Positions 26,390-35,751 of a stretch of 64,000 bases of DNA are shown here, in pieces. Positions within the stretch are counted from its first letter, which is position 1; every line of letters begins with the position of its first letter. Position numbers and translations under genes: made by a program. Below the pieces are notes generated by a model. It saw only the letters and a list, made by a program, of their open reading frames with translations. It was not told the DNA's origin and made no database searches. The stretch is from Nemesobacter sp965249045 (GTDB lineage: Bacteria; Desulfobacterota_D; UBA1144; Nemesobacterales; Nemesobacteraceae): the NCBI GenBank assembly GCA_965249045.1, contig OZ252213.1:1612001-1676000 (forward strand). Reading direction: 5' to 3'.

Positions 26390-28114
26390 TCACTCAGAGA
26401 CAAGCCTGCGGTTCCCTTTTCCAGCAAGTACGCCGAGTGTCTTTCCACTTGACCTAAGTTCCCTGAATTCCGGTTGCTTAACGGTATCAACGTATATCCA
26501 CCGCGATTGCGCTCTTTTCGGAGTAAAGCTTATGATTATATAACCACGGTCTTTTGTGTTTGAATAGACAAGATCATTAATCAGCACTTCTAAGTCCCGG
26601 GCAAACTCTTCAGCCTGTCGCGGTTTAAGTTTCAGATAAGTCTCAAGACCTCCTGAAGACACAGATGCGGTGGCAAACTCAACGCCTATTTGGTTGCCAT
26701 TAGCGTCCTTGAGATTGTTTGCCCATCCGTTGTGAGTATCCCCCGCGAGCACCACCAGGTTTTTGTCCGCCCCGTAAGCAGCGCCCAGTACCGCTTCGCG
26801 TTCCGCAGGGTAACCGTCCCATGCGTCAAGATTATAGGGAAGCGCCGTATTTATACGATCCCGCTCATCCCGAGTCACAGAAGGATCATCTCGAAGCAAC
26901 CGGGCCTTAATCTCGGTCAGTTGATCAATAAAATCCGCAACCGCAGGCGTTCGGTCACCTAGGTCGGGGATTATCTCAGCGGGAATGTTCATTCTGCCCA
27001 TAAGTACCTGCTGACCCAGAACCTGCCAGGTGGCGGTTGAATCGGCTAGTTTTCCCTGAAGCCACGCAAGCTGATCCCGACCGAGAAGCGAGCGGTTCTG
27101 TGAACCGATCTCTTCTCGGAACCGTGGCCCGTCAAAACCGGTGTTCGGGTCGAAATAATCTTTGTAACTAAGCTGCTTTTCCCGTCCGATGAGACGGGTA
27201 TCAAGCATGAAAAGCTCAACAAGGTTTCCGAAGGAAAAACTGCGGTAGATCCGTTCAGAATAATTCTTGTTTACGGAACGAACGGGCATCCACTCGTAAT
27301 AGGCCCGAAGCGCAGCTTTTTTGCGCGCGTCGAAACTGCCTTCACTTTCATCATGGTTCTGGGCGCCTCCAGCGTAAGCGTCGTTTGCGATCTCGTGATC
27401 GTCCCAGACGGTAATGAAAGGATGCGCGGCGTGAAGAGCCTGAAGCTGCGGGTCAGTCCTGTACAGCGCGTAACGCCTTCGGTAATCATCAAGCGTCAGG
27501 ATCTCCTTATCGCTGTATTCCGGAAAATCCCTGCCGGTTTCTTCCGAATCATCGGTTCCGGGACCCGGCTTCCTGCCGTACTCATAGATATAATCGCCTA
27601 GGTGAACGACGGCATCCACGTCAGCTGTTTTCGCCGCGTGACCGTAAACGTTAAAGTAACCGCCGTGGGAAGTGGGATAGTTAGCGCATGAGAACACCGC
27701 CAGTCTAACTGAGTCCACATCGCCCTTAGGCAAAGTCTTAGTACGGCCGACAACGGATGTAGCCTCACCTGAGCGGAACCGGTAGTAATAAACAGTCCCG
27801 GCAGAAAGACCCTTAACATCAATTTTTACGGTGTAATCACTTTTGGCCGTGGCGGTCTTAACCGAGCTGTGAATGAGGCTTTTGAACTTCCCGTCCGCAG
27901 CAACCTCAACTCTGACCCTGACTCTTTTCTTAGATGTTCGCGGAGTAACTCTTGTCCAGACAACAACTCTGTCGGCCAAGGGATCGCTGCTTGCGACGCC
28001 GTGATCAAAACTGACATGCCCCGAATCGTCGTATAACGTAAAACCTATAGCGACAAGCAAAGCGACAAAGAACAAAACCGCTAAAGCATGAAAGAGCTGT
28101 TTTCTCGAAAACAC
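26390..28114 (-). CDS. phoD: PhoD-like alkaline phosphatase/phosphodiesterase
   Basis: A 574-residue metallophosphatase of the PhoD family, which releases phosphate from phosphomono- and diesters outside the cytoplasm. A hydrophobic N-terminal segment (about 8-27) serves as signal or anchor. A PhoD_N beta domain (FDHGVASSDPLADRVVVWTR) follows, then the catalytic domain with metal ligands in VVHLGDYIYEYG, VWDDHEIANDAY and LAGDTHNGW. The C-terminus is complete. It stands alone, divergent from hisIE. I see no clear Pho box. Confidence 0.92.
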   Translation of the reverse strand: MFSRKQLFHALAVLFFVALLVAIGFTLYDDSGHVSFDHGVASSDPLADRVVVWTRVTPRTSKKRVRVRVEVAADGKFKSLIHSSVKTATAKSDYTVKIDVKGLSAGTVYYYRFRSGEATSVVGRTKTLPKGDVDSVRLAVFSCANYPTSHGGYFNVYGHAAKTADVDAVVHLGDYIYEYGRKPGPGTDDSEETGRDFPEYSDKEILTLDDYRRRYALYRTDPQLQALHAAHPFITVWDDHEIANDAYAGGAQNHDESEGSFDARKKAALRAYYEWMPVRSVNKNYSERIYRSFSFGNLVELFMLDTRLIGREKQLSYKDYFDPNTGFDGPRFREEIGSQNRSLLGRDQLAWLQGKLADSTATWQVLGQQVLMGRMNIPAEIIPDLGDRTPAVADFIDQLTEIKARLLRDDPSVTRDERDRINTALPYNLDAWDGYPAEREAVLGAAYGADKNLVVLAGDTHNGWANNLKDANGNQIGVEFATASVSSGGLETYLKLKPRQAEEFARDLEVLINDLVYSNTKDRGYIIISFTPKRAQSRWIYVDTVKQPEFRELRSSGKTLGVLAGKGNRRLVSE

Positions 28115-28309
28115 AGACGCAAGTCCTCCCTGCGCACAGCAGTCTTACAGTTACACATCTAAAATCAACAACAGCTTCAGAGAAAAACTCCCAGACGGAA
28201 AAGCGCTTCAAACTGAAACCTCCACCGCCGGAACCTCCGCTGCCAGCTCTTTGACAACGTAGGCTTTGCAATTATTATCTTGACGTATTTCCAGCGGAGC
28301 GAAACCCAC

Positions 28310-28975
28310 ATGGATATGGATCTTGAAGAACTCAAGTTTAACGACGAAGGTCTTTTGCCCGTAATAGTGCAGGACAGCTCAAGCGGGCGGGTACTCATGC
28401 TCGCATATGCGAACAAAGAAGCTCTTGAGATGACCGTCAAGACGGGAAGAACCCACTTCTGGAGCAGATCTAGAAAAAAGATCTGGAACAAGGGAGAAGA
28501 ATCCGGCTATTTTCAGGACGTAAAGGAAATCTTCGTTGACTGCGACTGCGACACAGTGCTTATAACGGTGGATCAGACCGGGGTGGCTTGCCACACCGGA
28601 GAGCCGACATGTTTTTACAGATCAGGGGACATGGAAGAAAAAGCGGCCCCCGTATTTGAGAAAGGATCCCTTAAAAAGGTGTTTTCCGTAATAGAGGACA
28701 GGAAACAAAACCCCAAGGAAGGGTCTTACGTAAGCGGCCTTATGAAAGGCGGGCTTGACAGGATACTCAAGAAAATCGGAGAGGAAGCAGGCGAAGTCGT
28801 AATAGCCGCGAAAAACGGGGATAAGGACGAACTTGTATACGAGCTTACCGATTTATGGTTCCATTCCATGGTGCTTCTCTGCGAAGCGGGTCTTGACCCT
28901 CAGGACATATCAGATGAACTTGAGAAAAGATTCGGTAAGCGCAAAGAAGAATACGCGGGGGGAAAACAAACGTAA
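28310..28975 (+). CDS. hisIE: Bifunctional phosphoribosyl-AMP cyclohydrolase / phosphoribosyl-ATP pyrophosphatase
   Basis: A 221-residue fusion catalysing two successive steps of histidine synthesis. HisI (about 1-110) shows MLAYANKEAL, THFWSRSR, the metal-binding DCDCDTVL and the zinc Cys of CHTGEPTCFYR. HisE (about 125-220) shows GLDRILKKIGEEAGEVVIA and ELTDLWFHSMV. ATG 28310 is chosen because GGAG lies about ten bases upstream; a second ATG follows at 28316. No other his genes are nearby. Confidence 0.94.
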   Translation: MDMDLEELKFNDEGLLPVIVQDSSSGRVLMLAYANKEALEMTVKTGRTHFWSRSRKKIWNKGEESGYFQDVKEIFVDCDCDTVLITVDQTGVACHTGEPTCFYRSGDMEEKAAPVFEKGSLKKVFSVIEDRKQNPKEGSYVSGLMKGGLDRILKKIGEEAGEVVIAAKNGDKDELVYELTDLWFHSMVLLCEAGLDPQDISDELEKRFGKRKEEYAGGKQT

Positions 28976-29026
28976 TCAGGCGTGAGAAATCCGGCCGGTC
29001 GGAAGCGAATAACCGGACGCCGGCGG

Positions 29027-29527
29027 TTATCTCCTGCTCTTCGGAGGCCTGTTCTTTTTAGGCCTGTCTTTTTCCTCTATGTACTCCCCGATGTGAGTTC
29101 TGTTTCTAACCGAAGGCGGCAGGTGCGAGAGATTGGGCTTCGGCATATCGGTTGAGAGATCCTTCGTAAAAGCGAAAGTCGAGATTACTTTTTCCACCTT
29201 CTTTTTCTCCCCGCAATAGCACCTTACCTTTTCTTCGTCCCCTTCTTCGTATATAAGCTCAGAGAACCTGTAGTTTCGCATGTTGAAGAGCGCAAGCAGG
29301 GTTCCGTCTTTAAGGTAGAAATCATTGAACATGGAATCTTTTCCCTTTCTTCCGTGCTTCGCGACTATTTCTTCACGCTCAAGGTCGACAACCTCTATGG
29401 CGTAGATATTGTCATATTTCTCGACAAGGCTTTTTACGGTCTCTTTGTCCCGTTTTCTCTCAAGAGTCTTTAGGGATTTTTCAACGTTGCCTCTGCACTT
29501 CATGCATTCAAATTCATAGAGGGGCAT
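29027..29527 (-). CDS. FmdB-like split zinc-ribbon protein (paralogue 1)
   Basis: A 166-residue protein. It starts MPLYEFECMKC, the signature of FmdB-type regulatory zinc ribbons, but the second cysteine pair (RCYCGE, C103/C105) is about 91 residues away instead of the usual 20. The intervening insert contains a beta-rich segment (FYLKDGTLLALFNMRNYRFSE). A Lys/Arg/Pro-rich tail ends the protein. It lies nine bases after its paralogue at 29537-30040, presumably cotranscribed. Function unknown. Confidence 0.65.
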   Translation of the reverse strand: MPLYEFECMKCRGNVEKSLKTLERKRDKETVKSLVEKYDNIYAIEVVDLEREEIVAKHGRKGKDSMFNDFYLKDGTLLALFNMRNYRFSELIYEEGDEEKVRCYCGEKKKVEKVISTFAFTKDLSTDMPKPNLSHLPPSVRNRTHIGEYIEEKDRPKKNRPPKSRR

Positions 29528-29536
29528 TTTCGTCTC

Positions 29537-30040
29537 CTATCTGTTGAAATACTGGCTCAGGTGGTCCTGCCCGACCCAGTCACTTGCTATCTCTTCATCC
29601 TTTTGCTGCTTGTATTCAAGATGCCATCTGAGCTCGTCTCCGGGACCCGGAGCTCTTTTGCTCTTGTCCTCGAATATAGCCTTGAAGGTGGAAAAAACCC
29701 TTCTCACCGCCCCGGAATCGTCGCAGAGAGGGCATTTGATTTCATCCTGGTCGTCATCTCCGTACACAAGGCGGTTGAAACGAAAACTCTTAAGCTCAAG
29801 GTAAAGCACCTTCCCGTCATCAAGCTTATAACGGAATCTCCTCGCACCGCTTATCCCCTTTTCCCCAAGCTCGAAAAGTAGCTTTCTGCTCTTGTCACTT
29901 GTGACTTCGATGTAGCAGAAATTGCGGTTTTGCTTGAAAACTTTCCTTGCGTTTGTCTTGGTAAGCTTGGCGACCAAGTTGTCTATGTCCGTGTTGTAAT
30001 TTTCCATACAACTGTCGCATTCATATTCATATAAGGGCAC
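29537..30040 (-). CDS. FmdB-like split zinc-ribbon protein (paralogue 2)
   Basis: From the GTG at 30040, preceded by GGAGG six bases upstream, this 167-residue protein begins VPLYEYECDSC and has its second pair as KCPLCDD (C103/C106). Cysteine positions and insert length match the adjacent paralogue almost exactly; the inserts share DGKVLYLELKSFRFNRLVY versus DGTLLALFNMRNYRFSELIY. The longer frame starting at 30121 lacks a ribosome site. Divergent from the exonuclease gene. Confidence 0.65.
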   Translation of the reverse strand: MPLYEYECDSCMENYNTDIDNLVAKLTKTNARKVFKQNRNFCYIEVTSDKSRKLLFELGEKGISGARRFRYKLDDGKVLYLELKSFRFNRLVYGDDDQDEIKCPLCDDSGAVRRVFSTFKAIFEDKSKRAPGPGDELRWHLEYKQQKDEEIASDWVGQDHLSQYFNR

Positions 30041-30168
30041 GTTGGGCCTCCGAAAAAACTTTTGATCCGAAGAATTATAAACAATATAATTTGAGTTTAA
30101 AGCCCGGAAACTCCGAAGCATCTGAAATACCGCTGAAAGAGAATGGTTTCCGATTCATAGTAAAGGGA

Positions 30169-30834
30169 ATGAAAAAAGCAGGGAAACAGAAAACGCCGCT
30201 AGTGCGAAACGAAAAAAAGAACGCTTCTGTCGACGAAGACCTGAACTTTGTCGCGGTTGACGTGGAGACTGCGAATTCAAACGTCTCAAGCATCTGTCAG
30301 GTGGGCATCGCCGTGGTCAGATCCGCGAAAATCACAGACGTATGGACTCAGCTCATAGATCCGGATGACTTTTTCGACCCGTACAACATCGCTATACACG
30401 GCATAGACCATAACATGGTAAGGGGCTGCCCGCGGTTTGAAGAAATATGTGACAAAATCGCGGGATATCTCGGAGAAATCGTGATAAGCCATACTTTTTT
30501 TGACCGCAGGGCGATCTCAAAAGCGTTTGCGAAGTGCGGAAAACCCCTGCGTTATGGAATCTGGATTGACAGCGCGCAAGTAGCGCGACGCACCTGGCCG
30601 GATAAATACGCTCTTAGGGGTTACAATCTCGGGAACGTCGCCCGTGATCTTGGCATCCGCTTTCGCCATCACGATGCGGGAGAAGATGCAAGAGTCGCAG
30701 CGGAAATTGTTCTGAGAGCGTACCCGGATACCGCGCTTGGGATAACCAGACTGCTGGGCTTAGGCGTTGCGCAGGAACCTAAAAAGCCTCGGGCAAAAAC
30801 TAAATCTAACTCAGTCAGGCAAACCCGTAGATGA
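30169..30834 (+). CDS. DnaQ-like 3'-5' exonuclease (DEDDh)
   Basis: An exonuclease-fold protein of about 221 residues from ATG 30169; a TTG at 30091 would give 247. DEDDh motifs are visible: FVAVDVETAN (first Asp and Glu), ISHTFFDRRA (second Asp), and HHDAGEDARVAAEI (His and final Asp). It resembles stand-alone polymerase-III epsilon-like exonucleases rather than the replicative subunit. The Lys/Arg-rich C-terminus may contact nucleic acid. It is followed by the disrupted IS30 element. Confidence 0.88.
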   Translation: MKKAGKQKTPLVRNEKKNASVDEDLNFVAVDVETANSNVSSICQVGIAVVRSAKITDVWTQLIDPDDFFDPYNIAIHGIDHNMVRGCPRFEEICDKIAGYLGEIVISHTFFDRRAISKAFAKCGKPLRYGIWIDSAQVARRTWPDKYALRGYNLGNVARDLGIRFRHHDAGEDARVAAEIVLRAYPDTALGITRLLGLGVAQEPKKPRAKTKSNSVRQTRR

Positions 30835-31132
30835 CAAGCGAATCGAGCGGTTTCTCTCGCGCGCAATGTATCTAGATGTCAAAAACAGGTGCAAGTATTC
30901 GCTTAAACCATGATTAAAAATTGACCTCGCTTATTGAATGCTTTGGCAAGACATCCGTTTTCTCCAAGGTTTAAACCTTATATGTTTTAATCGTGGTTTC
31001 AAGTTTGAAACGCAACTTTTGAGATTGATTAAAAGGGCAAGTTGCGATAATTTTCGTAATTCTCTTTTAACGACCAGATCAAAAGGAGCGTTTGAATGAG
31101 AAACCCAGAGCAACTTACCCTGGTAAAAAGAT

Positions 31133-32665
31133 GAGTTATATTCAAATTTGGTGTATGGAGGATTTGAAAAAAAGCGGCGTATCCGGTTGATTTGAATTCA
31201 CCCAAATCAATAATCAACAGGAGGATACGCCACTATGGGTAGAAAGAATAAAGTTTTTGGCCTCAAAGGTCAAAAAGAGATGATCGATTCATTGAACGGA
31301 CTGTTCGCCAATTTCGTCAACCGCGAGACTCAAGCGGTGATCGATAAGGGGCTTGAGCTCGGCAGATACACAGGAAACGGGTTCGGGAGTCCCGAGGAGG
31401 TTGACGACCCCCTCGGCGAACTGCTTCGGGATGGAGCGCGGTTTCTCATAGGCTCTGCCATCAAGTGCGAGCTTGAAGAGTTTCTGGGGCAATTCGAGGA
31501 CCGGCATCTGGAGGACGGGAGGGCAGCGGTGGTTCGTAACGGATACCACCCGCAGCGGGAAGTGCAGACCGGCATTGGTTCTGTGACTGTACAGATTCCC
31601 AAGGTGAGGTCGAGGGACGGGTGTGCCGTTGCTTTCCGCTCGGCGCTTGTGCCTCCCTACGTACGTAAGACAGCTACGCTTGAGGCGGCTTTGCCGTGGC
31701 TTTACCTAAAGGGGCTTTCCACCGGGGAGATGGGAGCGGCGCTGGAAGCGCTTGTGGGGCCCGAGGCCAAGGGGCTGTCGCAAGCTACGGTGTCGCGGCT
31801 CAAGCACAGGTGGGCCGCGCAGTACGATATCTGGCGGAAGAGGGATCTTGGCGGATGCAGGTGGGCTTACGTGTGGGCAGACGGCATATACAGCAACATA
31901 AGGGGAGACAATCCCCGGTTGTGCGTGCTCGTGATAATAGGGGTGAACGAACGGGGAGAAAAGCGTTTTCTAGCCATAGAAGACGGGATCAGGGAATCGA
32001 AGCAGAGCTGGCGCGAGGTGTTGATGGGACTGCGGGAGCGTGGGATGAACAAACCCCCGAAGCTTGCCATAGGGGACGGGGCGCTTGGGTTCTGGCCCGC
32101 GCTTGAGGAGGTTTACGGGGAAACGCGTCAGCAGCGCTGCTGGGTGCACAAAACGCAAAACGTGCTCAACTGTCTGCCCAAGTCTTCCCAGCCCAAGGCC
32201 AAGAGGCATCTGCATGACATCTGGCAGGCAGAGACGAAAGATGAAGCGAACAGGGCCTTTGACCTGTTCATAAGAACGTACGAGGACAAGTATCCCAAGG
32301 CAACGCAGTGTCTTGAGAAAGACAGGGAGGAGTTGATGGCTTTCTATGACTTCCCGGCCAGGCACTGGAGAAGCATCCGGACGACGAATCCGATTGAGTC
32401 GGCCTTCGGGACGATACGGCACAGGACCAGGAGGAGCAAGGGGTGCCTGAGTTCGCAGGGGATGCTGCACATGATATTCAAGCTGGGGATGTGCGCGGAG
32501 AAGAACTGGAGAAAACTAAACGGATTTGACTTCCTGGGGAAAGTGATAACGGGAGTGAAATTCAAAGATGGGATCGAAGAGACAACGAACGAAACAACGG
32601 AGGTGAAAACAGACAATCAGGTCGCCGCTTGATCATGTCTTATACACCAGATTTGCATATATCTC
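31133..32665 (+). mobile_element. IS256-family insertion sequence, copy B
   Basis: A 1533-bp element near-identical to copy A but in the opposite orientation. It is flanked by a perfect 9-bp duplication, taaaaagat, at 31124-31132 and 32666-32674. It interrupts the twelfth to thirteenth codon of an IS30 transposase. The matching duplications show that its ends have not recombined with another copy since insertion. Confidence 0.96.
31235..32632 (+). CDS. IS256-family transposase (copy B)
   Basis: A 465-residue Mutator-type transposase with the same protein sequence as copy A, including DGIYSNIRGDNPR, IGDGALGFWPA and RTTNPIESAFG blocks. AGGAGGATACGCCACT precedes the ATG. The intact gene and fresh target duplication suggest recent activity. 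Confidence 0.95.
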   Translation: MGRKNKVFGLKGQKEMIDSLNGLFANFVNRETQAVIDKGLELGRYTGNGFGSPEEVDDPLGELLRDGARFLIGSAIKCELEEFLGQFEDRHLEDGRAAVVRNGYHPQREVQTGIGSVTVQIPKVRSRDGCAVAFRSALVPPYVRKTATLEAALPWLYLKGLSTGEMGAALEALVGPEAKGLSQATVSRLKHRWAAQYDIWRKRDLGGCRWAYVWADGIYSNIRGDNPRLCVLVIIGVNERGEKRFLAIEDGIRESKQSWREVLMGLRERGMNKPPKLAIGDGALGFWPALEEVYGETRQQRCWVHKTQNVLNCLPKSSQPKAKRHLHDIWQAETKDEANRAFDLFIRTYEDKYPKATQCLEKDREELMAFYDFPARHWRSIRTTNPIESAFGTIRHRTRRSKGCLSSQGMLHMIFKLGMCAEKNWRKLNGFDFLGKVITGVKFKDGIEETTNETTEVKTDNQVAA

Positions 32666-33686
32666 TAAAAAGATATCAGATTGCCATTTTACGGAAAGCA
32701 GGTCACAACCAGACCCAGGTTGCAAGGCACTTGGGCGTACACAAATCCACCATAAGCAGGGAACTTCGCCGCAGTCTCGGCAAACGCGGTTACCGTCCCA
32801 AGCAGGCCCAGAGGCTTGCGGATGCCAGGCGCAACTGTTCCCGAAACCGTATCCCGCAACAAATCTGGATTCGTGTGGAGCAGCTGCTAAGAGAAGACTG
32901 GAGCCCCCAGCAGATAAGCAGCTGGCTTGCCCAGAACGAGGGGCTTGCGGTAAGCCACGAGAGTATCTACAAGCACTAAAGGACGACAAGATGAGTGGAG
33001 GGGATCTCCACACCCACCTTCGCTGCCGGAGGAAGCGCAGAAAACGCTACGGAGCGCCCTCGCACAGGGGACATATCAAAAACCGCGTCTGCATAGATCA
33101 GCGCCCCGAAGTGGTGGAGGAACGCTCGCGCATAGGGGACTGGGAAGCCGATACCCTCCTTGGCTCAAGAAAGAGGGGCAGGGTGCTCGTAACCCTCGCG
33201 GAGCGCAAGTCCCGCTATTGCCTTATTCTCGTCTCAGAGGACAAAAAAGCCAGTTCCGTCTCCCGGGCCATACTCGAGGCGACTGTGCCCATGCACAACA
33301 ACTTCGAGACGGTGACGTGCGATAACGGCAAGGAATTCGCGTCGCATGAAAAGATCTCCAGTAAGCTTCATGCGGACTGGTACTTCGCCCGTCCTTACCA
33401 CTCATGGGAGCGTGGGCTTAGTGAAAACACAAACGGACTTATACGCCAGTATTTCCCGAAGGGAATGGACTTCGCGGAGCTGATGCAGGAAAATGCGAAC
33501 AGAGCTATGGACAAACTTAACAACAGACCGAGGGAGTGTCTTGGATTCAAGACGCCCAATCAGGTGCTTTTCTGTCCCTGGCTTCAGCGGTTTTTTGCGA
33601 AGAATTCCCATGCCTTGTTAGGACTAACCGGAACTTCATCCGACAAATCGACAGATAACCCAGTAATAGCGGGGTGATTCGTAAAA

Positions 33687-35462
33687 TCAACCTGTAAGTT
33701 TACTGGGAACAAATCTTTTGGGATCTATACCCAGTAATTCAAACGCTTTCTCCTGAAGAGCTGTCGGTTCAGTTATAACGGGGAAACGGTGATCAGGACT
33801 CCCCGGCAGCGTTACTTCATTGAGACTCAAAGTGGCCAGATCTGCCATAAGCGTCCTGAAACTATGCACACAGAACCCGGAAGCGGTCTTTTCCGTACCG
33901 CTTTTCGCCTTCGCGCTATCCGATACCATGGCCTTTTCCACCGGAGTCTCCCGCTTTTTCTCCGCCCCCGCTCGATCATCATCCTCAAACATAAGCGGCG
34001 CCAGCAGCCTCCGCAGGTGCCACTCAACGTAATAGGCAAGCATACAAAGCAGAACATGTCCACGCACATGGTTCTCGCTGTACACATATATTGGCCGTAT
34101 TTCCAAAGACGTGGTCTTGATCGAGCGAAACGCTCTCTCCACCTGAGAAAGACTCTTGTACGCCGAAACCACACGCCCCGCTCCAAGCTTCGAGGCCGAA
34201 ACGCTGGTCCGTACGATGTAAATACCGTCAAGCCTCGCCTCAGCCTCTATCTTCTCTTCGTTGCGCGACCACAGGATATCATCGTCCGTAACGGTGATGT
34301 CAAAGTGCTTCTCCACCTTCCTGCGGTTAGCTTCCCGTCCCACCCGACGATTGATTTTATCCCTGCCCCGCAACGCGGAGCTTTTGCGACGAACAGTTTT
34401 TGCTATGTCCTCAAGAATCCGCTCCGTACAAACCAGAAGCTCTTCACGCTTTCTTGCCCTCTGCTCTCTTAAACGAGGGTTAAGACACACTATAAGACGT
34501 TCCCCGGGAAACTCGGGACTCACAATCTCCCCAACCCCGTCGGGAACGAGAGATTCGGGTCGCAGGGGAGCCTCCTTTCCCTTCGGTTTCTTAAGCAACT
34601 TACGGATGTCTTTTGTCTTAAGAGCCGATATCCACTGAAGACCGCAGGGCTCAAGATCCTCTCTTATACGCGCGGTGGTTATCATCCCTCGATCCCCAAC
34701 CAGCGCTACATTGTCGATTCCAAACCGTCCGCGAATCCTCTCCACCCAAGTGCCTACCGTCGTCGGATCCCCGGTGTTTCCCGAAAACACCTCCACAGCC
34801 ACCGGGCAACCGTCAGAGGCGCAAAGTAATCCAAACACAATCTGCTTTTTCCCTTTCTTGCCGTCCCTGTTATGACCGAAAGCGGCCAGAGAGCAGTTCT
34901 GCCCCTCCACGTAACTGGAAGTAACGTCATAAAGCACAAGGGCACCTCCCACAAGGTGACGGTTGGCCAGGCTTCGCTCAATCCACTTCTGACGCTCCAA
35001 AAGCCAGTCAAGCATGCAAAGCACTTCGTTTCCCCTAACTTCCCCAAGCCCCATGATTGTTCCAAGGCTTGTGCTTGCGGTCTCGCATGACAGCCCCCGT
35101 GAGGTTGCAAGCTTTGAGCAGGGATCAAGCACACGCATGAAAATGGCCCCTAGGGCAAGCTCCCGCAGGCGGGAGCTTTCGCTATGCAGAATACGGTCCA
35201 ATCCCAGTTTCCCGGCGATGCCGAGCACCGCGGCAACGTGTCCATGGGGAAGCGTGCGCTTTATGGGGAAAGCTTCATTAACGTCTTTATATACGACCCC
35301 TCCTTTCAGCATGGCTTTTATGCCGTCAACAATTTGTGGAGGAAGATGGGTGAGATTGGAGAGGGTTTTCTTTCGTATGCGGTTTCCTTCACGCCATGCC
35401 CGGCGCAGGAGTATGGTGGGTCTGCTTTTGCGGTTAGGGATAATATCCACATGGTAGGACAT
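33687..35462 (-). CDS. IS1634-family transposase
   Basis: A 591-residue IS4-superfamily transposase resembling the IS1634/IS1549 group. Likely catalytic regions are YDVTSSYVEG, VGDRGMITTARI and the YREK-like region around SAYKSLSQVERAFRSIKT (Glu). It has the large beta-rich insertion and the extra C-terminal domain usual in this family. The gene is complete. I could not define the element's inverted repeats; CCCAGTAA/TTACTGGG at 33659 and 33698 may belong to its left side. Confidence 0.85.
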   Translation of the reverse strand: MSYHVDIIPNRKSRPTILLRRAWREGNRIRKKTLSNLTHLPPQIVDGIKAMLKGGVVYKDVNEAFPIKRTLPHGHVAAVLGIAGKLGLDRILHSESSRLRELALGAIFMRVLDPCSKLATSRGLSCETASTSLGTIMGLGEVRGNEVLCMLDWLLERQKWIERSLANRHLVGGALVLYDVTSSYVEGQNCSLAAFGHNRDGKKGKKQIVFGLLCASDGCPVAVEVFSGNTGDPTTVGTWVERIRGRFGIDNVALVGDRGMITTARIREDLEPCGLQWISALKTKDIRKLLKKPKGKEAPLRPESLVPDGVGEIVSPEFPGERLIVCLNPRLREQRARKREELLVCTERILEDIAKTVRRKSSALRGRDKINRRVGREANRRKVEKHFDITVTDDDILWSRNEEKIEAEARLDGIYIVRTSVSASKLGAGRVVSAYKSLSQVERAFRSIKTTSLEIRPIYVYSENHVRGHVLLCMLAYYVEWHLRRLLAPLMFEDDDRAGAEKKRETPVEKAMVSDSAKAKSGTEKTASGFCVHSFRTLMADLATLSLNEVTLPGSPDHRFPVITEPTALQEKAFELLGIDPKRFVPSKLTG

Positions 35463-35751
35463 GGGAACAATAATAACACTATATATTGATATGTCAAGGA
35501 TAAATAAAGAGAATTAAGGATATTTAAAGCATGGGAACAAATATGCAGATTAAAACAACTCAAGCTTCCAAAAAATCTTGTTATTACAGGCTGTTAAGGG
35601 GAGAAATTATGTTTTTAATGCGATGAAGTTCGGTCTAACTGTTCGGTAAAGTCCTGAAATCACTTTATAACACCTTGACAATCGTCAGGATTTATTATCG
35701 AATATAGAAGTTGCATTTGATGCTTGAAACATAGGAGATACGATAAAGGCC

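Larger units (their letters stand above)
31096..33677 (+). pseudogene. IS30-family transposase, interrupted by IS256 and frameshifted
   Basis: The gene starts ATG 31096 (AAAAGGAGCG upstream) as MRNPEQLTLVKR. IS256 copy B follows, and coding resumes at 32675 as YQIAILRKAGHNQTQVARHLG, an IS30 helix-turn-helix. A second lesion lies near 32977: CAC TAA AGG in place of the expected CAC TAN AAG, a one-base loss that stops the frame. The correct frame runs on through RKRRKRYG, IGDWEADT (Asp), VTCDNGKEF (Asp) and SENTNGLIRQYFP (Glu). Two independent lesions make it a pseudogene. Confidence 0.93.

Noticed and set aside
10538..32665. Inversion between IS256 copies A and B as the cause of copy A's mismatched flanks
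   Set aside because: Copy B has identical 9-bp repeats on both sides and lies in a gene that rejoins perfectly, so its flanks have not been exchanged. A deletion beside copy A explains the data better.
35461..35550. Direct repeat of catgggaacaa at about 35460 and 35531 as an iteron or operator
   Set aside because: Only two copies in very A/T-rich sequence beside an IS1634 gene; more likely part of the IS end region.
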